Below are positions 25,411 to 34,087 of a DNA stretch of 48,548 nucleotides, one piece after another. The notes under the pieces are model-generated. The model did not search any database and had not been told where the DNA came from. It saw only the letters and a list, made by a program, of their open reading frames with translations. A program made the translations under genes and the position numbers. Position 1 is the stretch's first letter; the number at the start of each line of letters is the position of its first letter. Where the stretch lies: the NCBI GenBank assembly GCA_031381645.1, contig JANMYB010000009.1, positions 1-48,548 of the forward strand, read 5' to 3'. Source of the stretch: Methylotenera_A sp031381645 (GTDB lineage: Bacteria > Pseudomonadota > Gammaproteobacteria > Burkholderiales > Methylophilaceae).

Positions 25411-26015
25411 AGCTGTTTGGTAAGAGTGTCTTTTGGCGCTACTGTGCCCATGCTGATAATATACTTCAACGCCTCGTCCACACTCATTTCCAGCTCTATC
25501 ACATCAGCCTTGGGCATCATCAAAAAGAAGCCAGAGGTCGGATTAGGCGTGGTGGGCACGTAAACGCTTATGTAATCGCCCGTTAAATGGTTCACCACGT
25601 CACCACCTGGCGCACCTGTAATGAAGGCAATCGTCCAGCTACCAGCGCGTGGATACTGCACCAACACTGCCTTACGGAAGGCATTGCCCGAATTTGAAAA
25701 CAGCGTATCTGACACTTGCTTGACACTGGAATAGATAGACTTTACGAATGGCACGCGCGAAAGTAGCGACTCCCACCACACAATCAACTGCTGACCAAAA
25801 ATGTTAGTAGCCACCAAGCCTGTGACAAAAATGATACCCAAAGTGAGCAAAACACCAAGTCCTGGCACATTAAACCCAAACAATTGTTTGGGCTGCCACG
25901 CCTCTGGAAGCAACGTCAGGCTTTGATCCATGGTGTTAATGAGGGTACTAATCACCCAAATTGTGATAAATAATGGGACGAGTGCTAGCAGGCCAGTAAT
26001 AAAGTATTTTTTCAT
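25386..26015 (-). CDS. DUF502-family membrane protein
   Basis: A 209-residue inner-membrane protein of unknown function. Two N-terminal transmembrane segments (about 3-25, FITGLLALVPLFITIWVIST; and about 50-72, VPGLGVLLTLGIIFVTGLVAT) precede a soluble domain with the family blocks SRVPFVKSIYSSVKQVSDTL, VLVQYPRAGSWTIAFITG and VYVPTTPNPTSGFFLMMP. It lies between fmdB and aspS, an arrangement common in betaproteobacteria. The C-terminal eight residues are derived from a local duplication. Confidence 0.9.
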   Translation of the reverse strand: MKKYFITGLLALVPLFITIWVISTLINTMDQSLTLLPEAWQPKQLFGFNVPGLGVLLTLGIIFVTGLVATNIFGQQLIVWWESLLSRVPFVKSIYSSVKQVSDTLFSNSGNAFRKAVLVQYPRAGSWTIAFITGAPGGDVVNHLTGDYISVYVPTTPNPTSGFFLMMPKADVIELEMSVDEALKYIISMGTVAPKDTLTKQLRFQQTRL

Positions 26016-26043
26016 GTTAATTCAATGCGTTATATATCTAAGC

Positions 26044-26328
26044 CTAGTGGCAAGCGCAACCTGGATTGCAAGCCGCAGCCTTTGTTTCAACTTCCACTGG
26101 CTTCGCATCCGATTTATCGCTCTCTATAGTAGGTTTATTAGTTTTTTTATCTTTAAAATCAGAGGCGTACCAGCCAGTTCCACTCAACTGAAAGCTCGGC
26201 GCAGAAAGCATTTTAGAAAACGTTTCTTTGCCGCAATTTGGACAAATCATAGTACTTGATTCGCTGATTTTACGCATCAATTCATCTTTGTGACCACAGC
26301 TTGTACATTGGAAATCATAAATTGGCAT
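26044..26328 (-). CDS. FmdB-family zinc-ribbon protein
   Basis: A 94-residue protein. The N-terminal zinc ribbon is CTSCGHK...CPNCGKE (two CXXC knuckles), inside the family block MPIYDFQCTSCGHKDELM, followed by FSKMLSAPSFQLSGTGWYASDF. A Lys/Asp-rich linker leads to a second small cysteine cluster at the end, CNPGCACH, which may also bind metal. FmdB proteins were named as putative regulators, but their role is not established. It is the first gene of the fmdB-DUF502-aspS-mrr unit. Confidence 0.9.
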   Translation of the reverse strand: MPIYDFQCTSCGHKDELMRKISESSTMICPNCGKETFSKMLSAPSFQLSGTGWYASDFKDKKTNKPTIESDKSDAKPVEVETKAAACNPGCACH

Positions 26329-26465
26329 GGTTTTAGCTTGTTATATCTTTAATTGAACAAAATTAGATTATAACTGATGTCAACTAAATGTTTAATTGAT
26401 TGCTATTAAATAACAATCGACTAGATTTTTATTACTGGCTGCGGATTTATATGGAAGGTAAAACC

Positions 26466-27641
26466 ATGATGAAAGACTTTTTTATAAAAACAGGCATGTT
26501 TGCCATTGCATTAATAATTTCGCAATTTGCGTTTGCAGGGCAAGCAGGCACAGTCACTTTTATAACTGGCGATGTCAGCATTGTTCGAGCTGATAAAACT
26601 GTGAAACAAGCAGCTAAAAATGATGCGCTTAACGCAGGCGATACGATTGAAACAAAAGATGGCCGCCTGCAACTTGCCTTAATTGATGGCGGCAAAGTGT
26701 CACTGCAGCCCAATACCGTCTACAGAATTAACAAATATGAGTTTTCAGGTAAAGAAGACGGCACAGAATACGGCTTTACTGAGCTGATTAAAGGTGGTCT
26801 GCGCACCATCAGCGGATTAATCGGCCACAAGAATCGTGATCGTTATCAACTTAAAACCGCCGTGGCCACTATAGGTATTCGTGGCACAGAATTCACCGTT
26901 AATTTCAATAACAATCAACTACTCATGACTACCAACCATGGTAGTGTAGATGTGTGTAATATAGGCGGATGCTTAAATGCGTTGTCAGGACAATCGATTG
27001 AGGTTGCAGGTGTTGGCGCTGCGCCAAAACCCAGTAACAAAAAAGCAAAAGCAGCTGCAGCGCCTCCAGCATCTAGTAAACCTGTGTTCGCCGCTGGTGA
27101 GAATATAAACGTTACATCACTATTTGTAGCGACAATAAATACAGGCATCCCTCCCAGTGCCACAGCTCCGCCAGTAATAACGGCGAATGCATCTGCTGGG
27201 TTCACTGGCACTTACACTGTTGGCGCATCAAATGGTGTGCAAGTTGGTTCATCGACCACACCGATTCTAGTAAACGGCAACAATGTCACTACATTGAGTT
27301 CTGCAAATTCAACAAATGGTACCTTAATGATTAATTTTGGCACCTATCAAATAAATTACAATATCGATGTTCCCACAACATCTAATGGAACATTCAATTT
27401 ATCGGGTGGCGGCTATCTTGCTTCAGCTGGCGTATTCACTAGTACTGGCACTGTAAGTCACTCAGGTAGAGGTAATCCTTGTAGTTCTGGTGGCGCTAAC
27501 GGTTGTACGGGCGCATTAGCAGGTGGCAATCTTATTCAAGGCGCACTAACAGGAACTAATGCACAACAAGTAAGTTTGCAATACGGCATTGTCGCACCAG
27601 CTTTAAATGGCAGTGTCTATGGTAGTGCTGTTTTACAGTAA
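26466..27641 (+). CDS. Secreted FecR-domain protein
   Basis: A 391-residue exported protein. The signal peptide ends QFAFA. A LysM-free FecR domain spans about 30-160 (VTFITGDVSIVRADKTVKQA, NDALNAGDTIETKDGRLQLALIDGG, VATIGIRGTEFTV). An Ala/Lys/Pro linker follows near 190-205, then a Gly/Ser/Thr-rich beta region to the end. FecR domains sense or relay signals in iron uptake, but here there is no sigma factor, and orphan secreted forms like this are of unknown role. GGAAGG precedes ATG 26466, favoured over upstream in-frame starts. A bidirectional terminator follows. Confidence 0.82.
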   Translation: MMKDFFIKTGMFAIALIISQFAFAGQAGTVTFITGDVSIVRADKTVKQAAKNDALNAGDTIETKDGRLQLALIDGGKVSLQPNTVYRINKYEFSGKEDGTEYGFTELIKGGLRTISGLIGHKNRDRYQLKTAVATIGIRGTEFTVNFNNNQLLMTTNHGSVDVCNIGGCLNALSGQSIEVAGVGAAPKPSNKKAKAAAAPPASSKPVFAAGENINVTSLFVATINTGIPPSATAPPVITANASAGFTGTYTVGASNGVQVGSSTTPILVNGNNVTTLSSANSTNGTLMINFGTYQINYNIDVPTTSNGTFNLSGGGYLASAGVFTSTGTVSHSGRGNPCSSGGANGCTGALAGGNLIQGALTGTNAQQVSLQYGIVAPALNGSVYGSAVLQ

Positions 27642-27652
27642 TTTATGATGTC

Positions 27653-27678
27653 AAAAAGCCCGCAATTGCGGGCTTTTT
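27653..27678. terminator. Bidirectional terminator between FecR-domain gene and ssb
   Basis: A perfect palindrome: AAAAA-GCCCGC-AATT-GCGGGC-TTTTT. The T run on either strand lets it end both converging transcripts. Confidence 0.9.
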
Positions 27679-27691
27679 TATTTGCTAAATG

Positions 27692-28189
27692 CTAAAACGG
27701 TATGTCGTCTTCAAAGTCATCAAAATTGCCGCCCGATTTTGCTGGAGCTTGTTGATTTTGTTGTGGCGCCGCTTGTCGCGCTGGTGCTTGATTCATATCA
27801 TCTGGTGGGCTGCCTTGATCCATGCCACCATCGTAACTTGCGCCAGAACCACCGCTACCATCTTTACTGCCGAGCATCTGCATTTGGTCGCCGATAATTT
27901 CTGTGGTGTAGCGCGTGACGCCGTCTTTCTCCCACTTACGTGTTTGCAAACGGCCTTCTACGTAAACTGGGCGACCTTTCTTAAGGTACTCACCCGCAAT
28001 CTCTGCCAAGCGACGATACATCACAATGTTGTGCCACTCAGTTTTTTCTTGTTTTACGCCCGATTTATCTTTCCAGTTCTCTGTTGTTGCAATGCTAAAG
28101 TTGCACACCGCTTCGCCATTAGGCATATATCTAACCTCAGGATCGCGCCCCAAATTGCCTACTAAAATTACTTTATTGACTGATGCCAT
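27692..28189 (-). CDS. ssb: Single-stranded DNA-binding protein
   Basis: SSB coats single-stranded DNA in replication and repair. The OB fold covers about 1-110 (MASVNKVILVGNLGRDPEVRYMP, 23 residues; RLAEIAGEYLKKGRPVYVEGRLQTRKW). A Gly/Gln/Pro-rich flexible linker and the acidic partner-binding tip DFEDDIPF follow. The length of 165 residues is normal. The ATG directly follows the MFS gene stop (TAA-ATG). uvrA lies divergently upstream of that gene, as it does next to ssb in many proteobacteria. Confidence 0.97.
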   Translation of the reverse strand: MASVNKVILVGNLGRDPEVRYMPNGEAVCNFSIATTENWKDKSGVKQEKTEWHNIVMYRRLAEIAGEYLKKGRPVYVEGRLQTRKWEKDGVTRYTTEIIGDQMQMLGSKDGSGGSGASYDGGMDQGSPPDDMNQAPARQAAPQQNQQAPAKSGGNFDDFEDDIPF

Positions 28190-29584
28190 TTACGCACTCC
28201 CGATTAGTTTAATAATTGCCTGTTCTGTTTCTACTTGGGCTATTTTTGTTTGCTGATTGTTTATTTTAACAATTAAATTATGCTCTTGGGCAATTAATGT
28301 GGCATCTACCACGCCCGCCAAAATTTTAACTGATTGCTCTAGTTGTTGAAGCTGCACGGGTGTTAAATCACCAACATGATACATTTTGGTTTTAACACTA
28401 GGCGGTGTTTGCATACCAAACGCCAACAACAACCATACCCCCATCAATACAGCACAAAACACAAATACAGCAGAGTAGCCAATTTTGTGCGATAAATAGC
28501 CGCCCATTACCGCGCCCAAAAACATACCAAATGACTGCGCCGTATTATGCACGCCCATCGCAGTGCCTTTGCTGGCAGCTGGCGCCATTTTTGAAATAAG
28601 CGATGGCAATGAAGCCTCTAAAATATTAAACGCCACAAAATAGACAAAGAGTGATGTCACAATACCCCAAAACACATGAATATTGAGCGCAAAGGCAATT
28701 TGCGCAGCTAACATCAAGGCGACAGCGCCAATAAACACAGGCTTAAGTTTGGCGCGTTTCTCAGCATAAATAATCGCTGGCACCATCAAGAAAAACGAGG
28801 CAATTAGCACTGGCAGATAAATTTGCCAGTGTTGATTTTCGCTCATACCACTGGTTTCCTTTAAGGCAAACGGCACCACAATAAACATGGCCATTTGCGC
28901 ACCATGCAAACAAAAGGTACCAAAATTTAAGCGCAACAACTGCTTATCTTTAAGTACATCTTTTATTTTATTTGGCACTGTTTGTGCATCTGAGTGGAAT
29001 TGACTATGCGTCGGATTTGGCACCGCATACTTCACGACAGCAATCGCCAAAATTGACAGTACACCAGTCAACCAGAAAATACCTGGTACTCCAATTAACT
29101 CATTTAATAAAGGTGCAGCAACCAGTGAAACTGCAAATGTTAAACCAATGGTCGCGCCTATCATAGCCATGGCTTTTGTACGGTGCTCTTCACGCGTAGA
29201 ATCTGCTACTAACGCGGTCACTACGGCAGAAATAGCGCCTGCACCTTGAATGGAGCGGCCCAAAATCATCATGTAAATATCGGTTGAAACTGCCGACACT
29301 ACACTGCCAATGGCAAACAATATCAGTCCTATGTATATTAATTTTTTGCGGCCATATTTATCAGAAGCCATGCCAAATGGCAATTGCAACAACACTTGCA
29401 TTAAACCATAGGCGCCTAGCGCCACACCAATCAATGTGTGGTTTTGTCCACCTTCTAATTTTTCTGCATAAATAGCAAAAATGGGTAGCAGCAAAAACAT
29501 GCCTAACATGCGCAAGCCATAAATTGAGGCAAGACTAACAGTTGCCCGCGTTTCTGTACGCGTCATTTTTTCGGAAATTTGCAT
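28190..29584 (-). CDS. MFS transporter, YajR-like with C-terminal YAM domain
   Basis: A 464-residue drug/metabolite exporter of the major facilitator superfamily. Twelve hydrophobic segments fill about 15-395, with motif A in FGMASDKYGRKKLIYIG and the antiporter motif C region near ALLNELIGVPGIFWLTG. The last 65 residues (QLEQSVKILAGVVDATLIAQ, then HNLIVKINNQQTKIAQVETE) form a ferredoxin-like domain like the YAM domain of E. coli YajR. The substrate is unknown. It is immediately upstream of ssb, so the two are probably cotranscribed. Confidence 0.88.
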   Translation of the reverse strand: MQISEKMTRTETRATVSLASIYGLRMLGMFLLLPIFAIYAEKLEGGQNHTLIGVALGAYGLMQVLLQLPFGMASDKYGRKKLIYIGLILFAIGSVVSAVSTDIYMMILGRSIQGAGAISAVVTALVADSTREEHRTKAMAMIGATIGLTFAVSLVAAPLLNELIGVPGIFWLTGVLSILAIAVVKYAVPNPTHSQFHSDAQTVPNKIKDVLKDKQLLRLNFGTFCLHGAQMAMFIVVPFALKETSGMSENQHWQIYLPVLIASFFLMVPAIIYAEKRAKLKPVFIGAVALMLAAQIAFALNIHVFWGIVTSLFVYFVAFNILEASLPSLISKMAPAASKGTAMGVHNTAQSFGMFLGAVMGGYLSHKIGYSAVFVFCAVLMGVWLLLAFGMQTPPSVKTKMYHVGDLTPVQLQQLEQSVKILAGVVDATLIAQEHNLIVKINNQQTKIAQVETEQAIIKLIGSA

Positions 29585-29673
29585 GAATGCTTAAGGTTAT
29601 TACTTAAATGGTTAGAAGAATTACAAATAATTGCGTATATTAACAGGTTGCCTTAATTTTCGTAAAAAGCATG

Positions 29674-32487
29674 ATGGAATTTATTAAAATACGTGGTGCA
29701 CGCACCCACAACCTCAAAAACATATCGCTAGATTTGCCGCGCAACAAACTCATTGTCATTACTGGGCTTTCGGGTTCTGGCAAGTCTTCGCTAGCATTTG
29801 ATACGCTGTACGCAGAAGGTCAACGGCGCTATGTGGAAAGCCTTTCCGCTTATGCGCGGCAGTTTTTGGCGCGCATGGATAAGCCCGATGTGGACTTGAT
29901 TGAAGGCTTGTCACCCGCCATTTCGATTGAACAGAAAGCTACTAGCCACAACCCGCGCAGTACCGTTGGCACAGTCACGGAGATTCACGATTATTTGCGT
30001 TTACTTTACGCGCGTGCGGGCGACCCAGAATGTCCAGAACACAATATCAAGCTGGAAGCACAAACAGTTTCGCAAATGGTCGATAGCGTGTTGCATTTAG
30101 CCGAAGACACCAAGCTGATGATACTCGCACCCGTGGTAGCAAACCGTAAAGGTGAGCAACTAGATTTAGTTGACGCGCTAAAAGCGCAAGGTTTTGTACG
30201 GCTGCGTATTGACGGCAAAATTTACGAAATGGATGCACTACCGCAACTGACCAAAACCACCAAGCATAATGTCGATGTGGTGGTTGACCGTATTAAAGTA
30301 AAAGCGGATATGAAGCAACGCATTGCGGAGTCCCTGGAAACCGCGCTGCGCTTGGCCGATGGCAAGGTAATTGTTTTTGAAATGGATAGCGAAAAAGCGC
30401 ATTTATTTTCTGCTAAGTTTTCTTGCCCTGTGTGTGATTACTCACTTGCAGAATTAGAGCCGCGCCTATTTAGTTTTAATAACCCGATGGGTGCCTGCCC
30501 AAAGTGCGATGGCTTAGGCAATATCAGCTTTTTTGACCCCAAACGCGTGGTCGCTTTCCCCACATTATCGCTAGCAAGCGGTGCTATTAAAGGCTGGGAT
30601 AAACGTAACCAGTTTTATTTTCAAATGCTGGCAAGTTTGGCTGCGCATTATAATTTTGACTTAGAGGTGGCTTTTGAGGATTTACCACTGCATATTCAAG
30701 ATGTGCTGCTAAATGGTTCTGGGCGTGAACAAATTGCCTTTAAATACCTAAACGAGCGCGGCACGTTTTTTGGCAAAACACACACATTTGAAGGCATTTT
30801 AAATAATTTGCAACGCCGTTATCGTGAGAGCGACTCCTCCGCAGTGCGTGAAGAGCTGGCCAAATACCTGAATAATCAAGCTTGCCCAGATTGCGCAGGC
30901 ACACGTTTAAGAATCGAAGCGCGTCATGTAAAAGTGGGTAATAAAAATATTCATGAAGTATGTGAGGTGCCGCTAAAGCAAGCGCTCACTTTCTTTGAAA
31001 CACTTAAATTGCAAGGTGCCAAGCTTACTATCGCCGATAAAATAGTCATGGAAATTCAAAACCGCCTGAAGTTTTTAACCAACGTCGGGCTGGAGTATTT
31101 ATCGCTTTCGCGCTCTGCTGAAACCTTATCTGGTGGCGAGGCGCAACGTATTCGCTTAGCTTCGCAAATCGGTAGCGGCCTCACTGGCGTGATGTACGTG
31201 TTAGATGAACCTTCGATTGGTTTGCATCAGCGCGACAACGACAGACTTTTGGAAACGCTGAAGCGCTTGCGCGATATTGGCAACACGGTGATTGTGGTTG
31301 AGCACGATCACGATGCGATTTTGTCCGCAGATTACGTCGTGGATATAGGCCCTGGCGCGGGCGAGCACGGCGGTCAGATAGTCGCCGAAGGCACGCCGAC
31401 AGAAATTCAAGCCAATCCGAAATCGCTTACTGGGCAATATTTAAGTGGCAAAAAACAAATTGAATATAAAAAAGCCCGCACCAAAGCTGACCCAAAACGC
31501 TGGCTTTCACTTTTTGGAGCAAGCGGTAATAATTTAAAAAATGTAAAACTCGAGCTACCCATCGGCTTGCTCACCTGCGTCACTGGTGTTTCCGGTAGCG
31601 GCAAATCCACGTTGATTAACGACACGCTTTACCGCGCTGTCGCCCAACATTTATATGGCAGTCACACAGAACCTGCGCCGTTTGAGCACATTGAAGGTTT
31701 GGAATTTTTCGACAAAGTGGTGGATGTGGATCAAAGTCCGATTGGCCGCACGCCACGCAGCAACCCCGCGACTTACACAGGTTTATTCACGCCGATACGC
31801 GATTTATTCGCCGCAGTGCCTGAGAGCCGCGCACGTGGCTACGGACCAGGTAGATATTCATTCAACGTCAAAGGTGGGCGCTGCGAAGCTTGCCAAGGCG
31901 ACGGGGTGATTCGCGTCGAAATGCACTTTTTACCCGACGTTTACGTGCCATGCGACGTGTGCAAAGGCCAGCGCTATAACCGAGAAACACTTGAGATTAG
32001 CTTCAAAGGCAAAAATATTCGCGAAGTTTTGGAGATGACGGTAGAACAAGCGCACGAATTTTTTAGCGCGCAGCCAGTAATTTCACGCAAACTGAAAACC
32101 TTGCTAGATGTAGGTTTGGGCTATATTACGCTTGGTCAAAGCGCGACCACATTAAGCGGCGGCGAAGCGCAACGCGTGAAGCTTTCTCTCGAATTAAGCA
32201 AACGCGATACTGGCCGCACGCTGTATATTCTCGACGAACCGACGACTGGCTTGCATTTTGCCGATATTCAACTTTTATTGGACGTGATTCACCGCTTAAG
32301 AGATGCGGGCAACACGGTGATGATTATCGAACATAATCTGGACGTGATTAAAACCGCCGATTGGATTATCGACATGGGGCCAGAAGGCGGCGATGGCGGC
32401 GGCATGGTGATTGCTGAAGGTACGCCAGAAACAGTGGCGGACAATGCAAAAAGTTATACAGGGCAATATTTGAAAGCAATTTTATAG
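29674..32487 (+). CDS. uvrA: Excinuclease ABC subunit A
   Basis: UvrA finds DNA damage in nucleotide excision repair and loads UvrB. It has two ABC ATPase modules: Walker A motifs GLSGSGKSSLAFD near the N-terminus and GVSGSGKSTLIND near 640; signatures ETLSGGEAQRIRLASQ and TTLSGGEAQRVKLSLE; and Walker B regions VLDEPSIGLHQRD and ILDEPTTGLHFAD. Zinc cysteine sets are CPVCDYSLAE...CPKCDGLG and CEACQGDGV...CDVCKGQR. The length of 937 residues is typical. Met2 (29674) matches the usual start MEFIKIRGARTHNLKN. I found no LexA box in the 86-bp upstream gap. Confidence 0.98.
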   Translation: MEFIKIRGARTHNLKNISLDLPRNKLIVITGLSGSGKSSLAFDTLYAEGQRRYVESLSAYARQFLARMDKPDVDLIEGLSPAISIEQKATSHNPRSTVGTVTEIHDYLRLLYARAGDPECPEHNIKLEAQTVSQMVDSVLHLAEDTKLMILAPVVANRKGEQLDLVDALKAQGFVRLRIDGKIYEMDALPQLTKTTKHNVDVVVDRIKVKADMKQRIAESLETALRLADGKVIVFEMDSEKAHLFSAKFSCPVCDYSLAELEPRLFSFNNPMGACPKCDGLGNISFFDPKRVVAFPTLSLASGAIKGWDKRNQFYFQMLASLAAHYNFDLEVAFEDLPLHIQDVLLNGSGREQIAFKYLNERGTFFGKTHTFEGILNNLQRRYRESDSSAVREELAKYLNNQACPDCAGTRLRIEARHVKVGNKNIHEVCEVPLKQALTFFETLKLQGAKLTIADKIVMEIQNRLKFLTNVGLEYLSLSRSAETLSGGEAQRIRLASQIGSGLTGVMYVLDEPSIGLHQRDNDRLLETLKRLRDIGNTVIVVEHDHDAILSADYVVDIGPGAGEHGGQIVAEGTPTEIQANPKSLTGQYLSGKKQIEYKKARTKADPKRWLSLFGASGNNLKNVKLELPIGLLTCVTGVSGSGKSTLINDTLYRAVAQHLYGSHTEPAPFEHIEGLEFFDKVVDVDQSPIGRTPRSNPATYTGLFTPIRDLFAAVPESRARGYGPGRYSFNVKGGRCEACQGDGVIRVEMHFLPDVYVPCDVCKGQRYNRETLEISFKGKNIREVLEMTVEQAHEFFSAQPVISRKLKTLLDVGLGYITLGQSATTLSGGEAQRVKLSLELSKRDTGRTLYILDEPTTGLHFADIQLLLDVIHRLRDAGNTVMIIEHNLDVIKTADWIIDMGPEGGDGGGMVIAEGTPETVADNAKSYTGQYLKAIL

Positions 32488-32494
32488 TCTAAAT

Positions 32495-32719
32495 ATGAAA
32501 ATCAACACCAAACATTCAGATTTATTATTCGCTTTTTTTATGTCGCTACTCATGGCATTGCTGATGTCAGGCATACTCACCGCCATACATTTAGGCTTTA
32601 CGCAAAATTTTGTTGGTCAGTGGCTACATGCTTTTGTTATCGCTTGGCCGATTGCCTTCCCAAGCATCTTGCTAATAGCGCCCATCGTGCGAAAAATCGT
32701 CGCTAAACTTACACGGTAA
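32495..32719 (+). CDS. DUF2798 small membrane protein
   Basis: A 74-residue protein with two transmembrane helices (about 9-32, LLFAFFMSLLMALLMSGILT; and about 42-64, LHAFVIAWPIAFPSILLIA) and a basic C-terminus (VRKIVAKLTR). This is the DUF2798 layout; function unknown. It begins 7 bp after uvrA in the same direction, so it is likely cotranscribed. The repeat at 32731-32770 just after its stop can form a long hairpin and may end the transcript. Confidence 0.82.
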   Translation: MKINTKHSDLLFAFFMSLLMALLMSGILTAIHLGFTQNFVGQWLHAFVIAWPIAFPSILLIAPIVRKIVAKLTR

Positions 32720-32730
32720 ACTTAAAATTA

Positions 32731-32770
32731 GATGCCATGGAGGCCTCATGGATATTGGCTTTCAGGGCAT
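32731..32770 (+). repeat. Dispersed repeat, ATGGATATT family, copy 4 (long hairpin)
   Basis: ATGCC-A-TGGAGGCC, then an 11-base loop TCATGGATATT, then GGCTTTCA-GGGCAT, followed by TATTTT. The inner 8 bp pair fully if two G·T pairs are allowed, and the outer 5 bp pair as well. It lies between converging genes and is the best-folding copy of the family. Confidence 0.65.
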
Positions 32771-32788
32771 TATTTTAAACAGCATTGC

Positions 32789-33282
32789 TTATCTATAATA
32801 AGCATAAGCAAACACCGCTAGCATAGTCAGCACCAACACAATTTTTATTGCCAGCGCCAATACAAAACCCAAGCCAGCCGCAATGCCAACAGCGGTGGCT
32901 TTAGTGGTAGATTCTTTTGAAGTGTTTTTATGTGTAATCAGCTCGCCAATAATAGCGCCTATGGCAGGACCAATTATCAAGCCAACAATGCCGCCTGTAA
33001 TTCCAAGAACGGCGCCAATAGCTGCGCCCCACAGCGCGTATTTGCTGGCGCCCACTTTTTTAGCAGTGACGACTGAGGCGAAAAAGTCTACCACCCAAGC
33101 CATGGCGGCGATAACGCCAATAATGACCATCGTTAAAATGCTGACTTGGTCAAATCCTCCATGCCAAGCATGGCGAGCAGTAAGCCTGCAAACACCAGCG
33201 GTACACCGGGCAACATAGGCAAGACCGTGCCAGCAATGCCAATGGTGACCAATAAAATTGCAACGATGATTTGCCAATCCAT
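32789..33282 (-). pseudogene. DUF456-family membrane protein gene with a frameshift
   Basis: From ATG 33282 the frame reads MDWQIIVAILLVTIGIAGTV, LPMLPGVPLVFAGLLLAM, the normal DUF456 start. It then leaves the family and stops soon after. From about 33168 another frame continues the family (AWHGGFDQVSILTMVIIGVI, VDFFASVVTAKKVGASKYAL, GLIIGPAIGAIIGELI) to 32789. Joining them needs one extra base near GCCATG|CTTGG (33168-33174); for instance GCCATGGCTTGG would restore LLLAMAWHGGF. The rejoined protein would be about 164 residues with several membrane helices and Gly-rich segments, function unknown. Base-calling error and real decay both fit. Confidence 0.85.
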
Positions 33283-33332
33283 TTAATTTCCCCTAATTTG
33301 ATAGTATAAAAACGATATTTAAACAGTCACTT

Positions 33333-33366
33333 TGCAGGTCGCATGGATATTGGGCTGTTCATGCCT
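33333..33366 (+). repeat. Dispersed repeat, ATGGATATT family, copy 5
   Basis: TGCAGGTCGCATGGATATTG followed by GGCTGTTCATGCCT. It overlaps the last base pairs of mtgA and lies on the far side of the DUF456 gene from copy 4, in the same orientation. Confidence 0.55.
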
Positions 33367-34087
33367 ATGGAAGCTCTGCAAAACGCATCCTAGCTTGTAT
33401 TGTCGCCGTTCTGCGGTTAAGGTAACGCGTACTTCGATGGTCATCGTAAAAGCGTGGTTGCGGTATCATTGCAGCAAGTTTTGCCGATTGCGTTTTTCCC
33501 AAACCAGAGGCGCTGGTTTTATAATAATGTCGCGCGGCGGCTTCTGCACCAAACACACCGTTTCCCCACTCAATCACGTTTAAATAAATCTCTAAAATGC
33601 GACGTTTGGTCATTATTTTTTCTAACATAAATGTGATGATGACTTCTTCACCTTTGCGCCAAGGCGTTCGGCTGGACGATAAAAATAAATTTTTGGCAAG
33701 TTGCTGGCTAATGGTAGAGCCACCCGCCACCAATTTACCTTTTTTCAGATTTTTTTCGTAGGCTTTTTCGATACCTTCCCAATCAAAGCCTTCGTGATGT
33801 TTGAATTTTGAATCTTCACTGGCCACCACTGCACGCTTCAGGTGATTAGAAATTTTGCTGTACTCGACCCATTTGTGTTTTAACTGGGCATCTGGATTTT
33901 TTTCTTGCATCACCTCCAAACGCGCTTGCATAAAGGCGGTAGAGCTAGGGTTAAATTTAATCCACCAGCAAATGTGCAAAAAAACCCAAAGTTGATATAG
34001 CAGCACAAAAAGCACAAAAAAACGCTTAAAAAGCCCGCCCACGCTTAATGAGGTATTGGGTGATTTGTAAAACAACCACCGAATCAA
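33365..34087 (-). CDS. mtgA: Monofunctional peptidoglycan glycosyltransferase MtgA
   Basis: MtgA polymerises lipid II into glycan chains (GT51 family). One transmembrane helix is at about 26-47 (FFVLFVLLYQLWVFLHICWW). The GT51 catalytic region has its signature blocks: VVASEDSKFKHHEGFDWEGI with the catalytic Glu, GGSTISQQLAKNLFLSSSRTPWRKG, and ILEIYLNVIEWGNGVFGAEAAARHYY. The length of 240 residues is normal. The start is TTG 34087, overlapping the aroE stop as TTGA. No ATG exists before the catalytic domain. Confidence 0.95.
   Translation of the reverse strand: MIRWLFYKSPNTSLSVGGLFKRFFVLFVLLYQLWVFLHICWWIKFNPSSTAFMQARLEVMQEKNPDAQLKHKWVEYSKISNHLKRAVVASEDSKFKHHEGFDWEGIEKAYEKNLKKGKLVAGGSTISQQLAKNLFLSSSRTPWRKGEEVIITFMLEKIMTKRRILEIYLNVIEWGNGVFGAEAAARHYYKTSASGLGKTQSAKLAAMIPQPRFYDDHRSTRYLNRRTATIQARMRFAELP

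Noticed and set aside
27689..28165. 158-codon rightward open frame over ssb
   Set aside because: Complete overlap with ssb on the other strand; no recognisable domain.
29585..29673. LexA (SOS) box between the MFS gene and uvrA
   Set aside because: No CTGT-N8-ACAG or near match; only an isolated ACAG is present.
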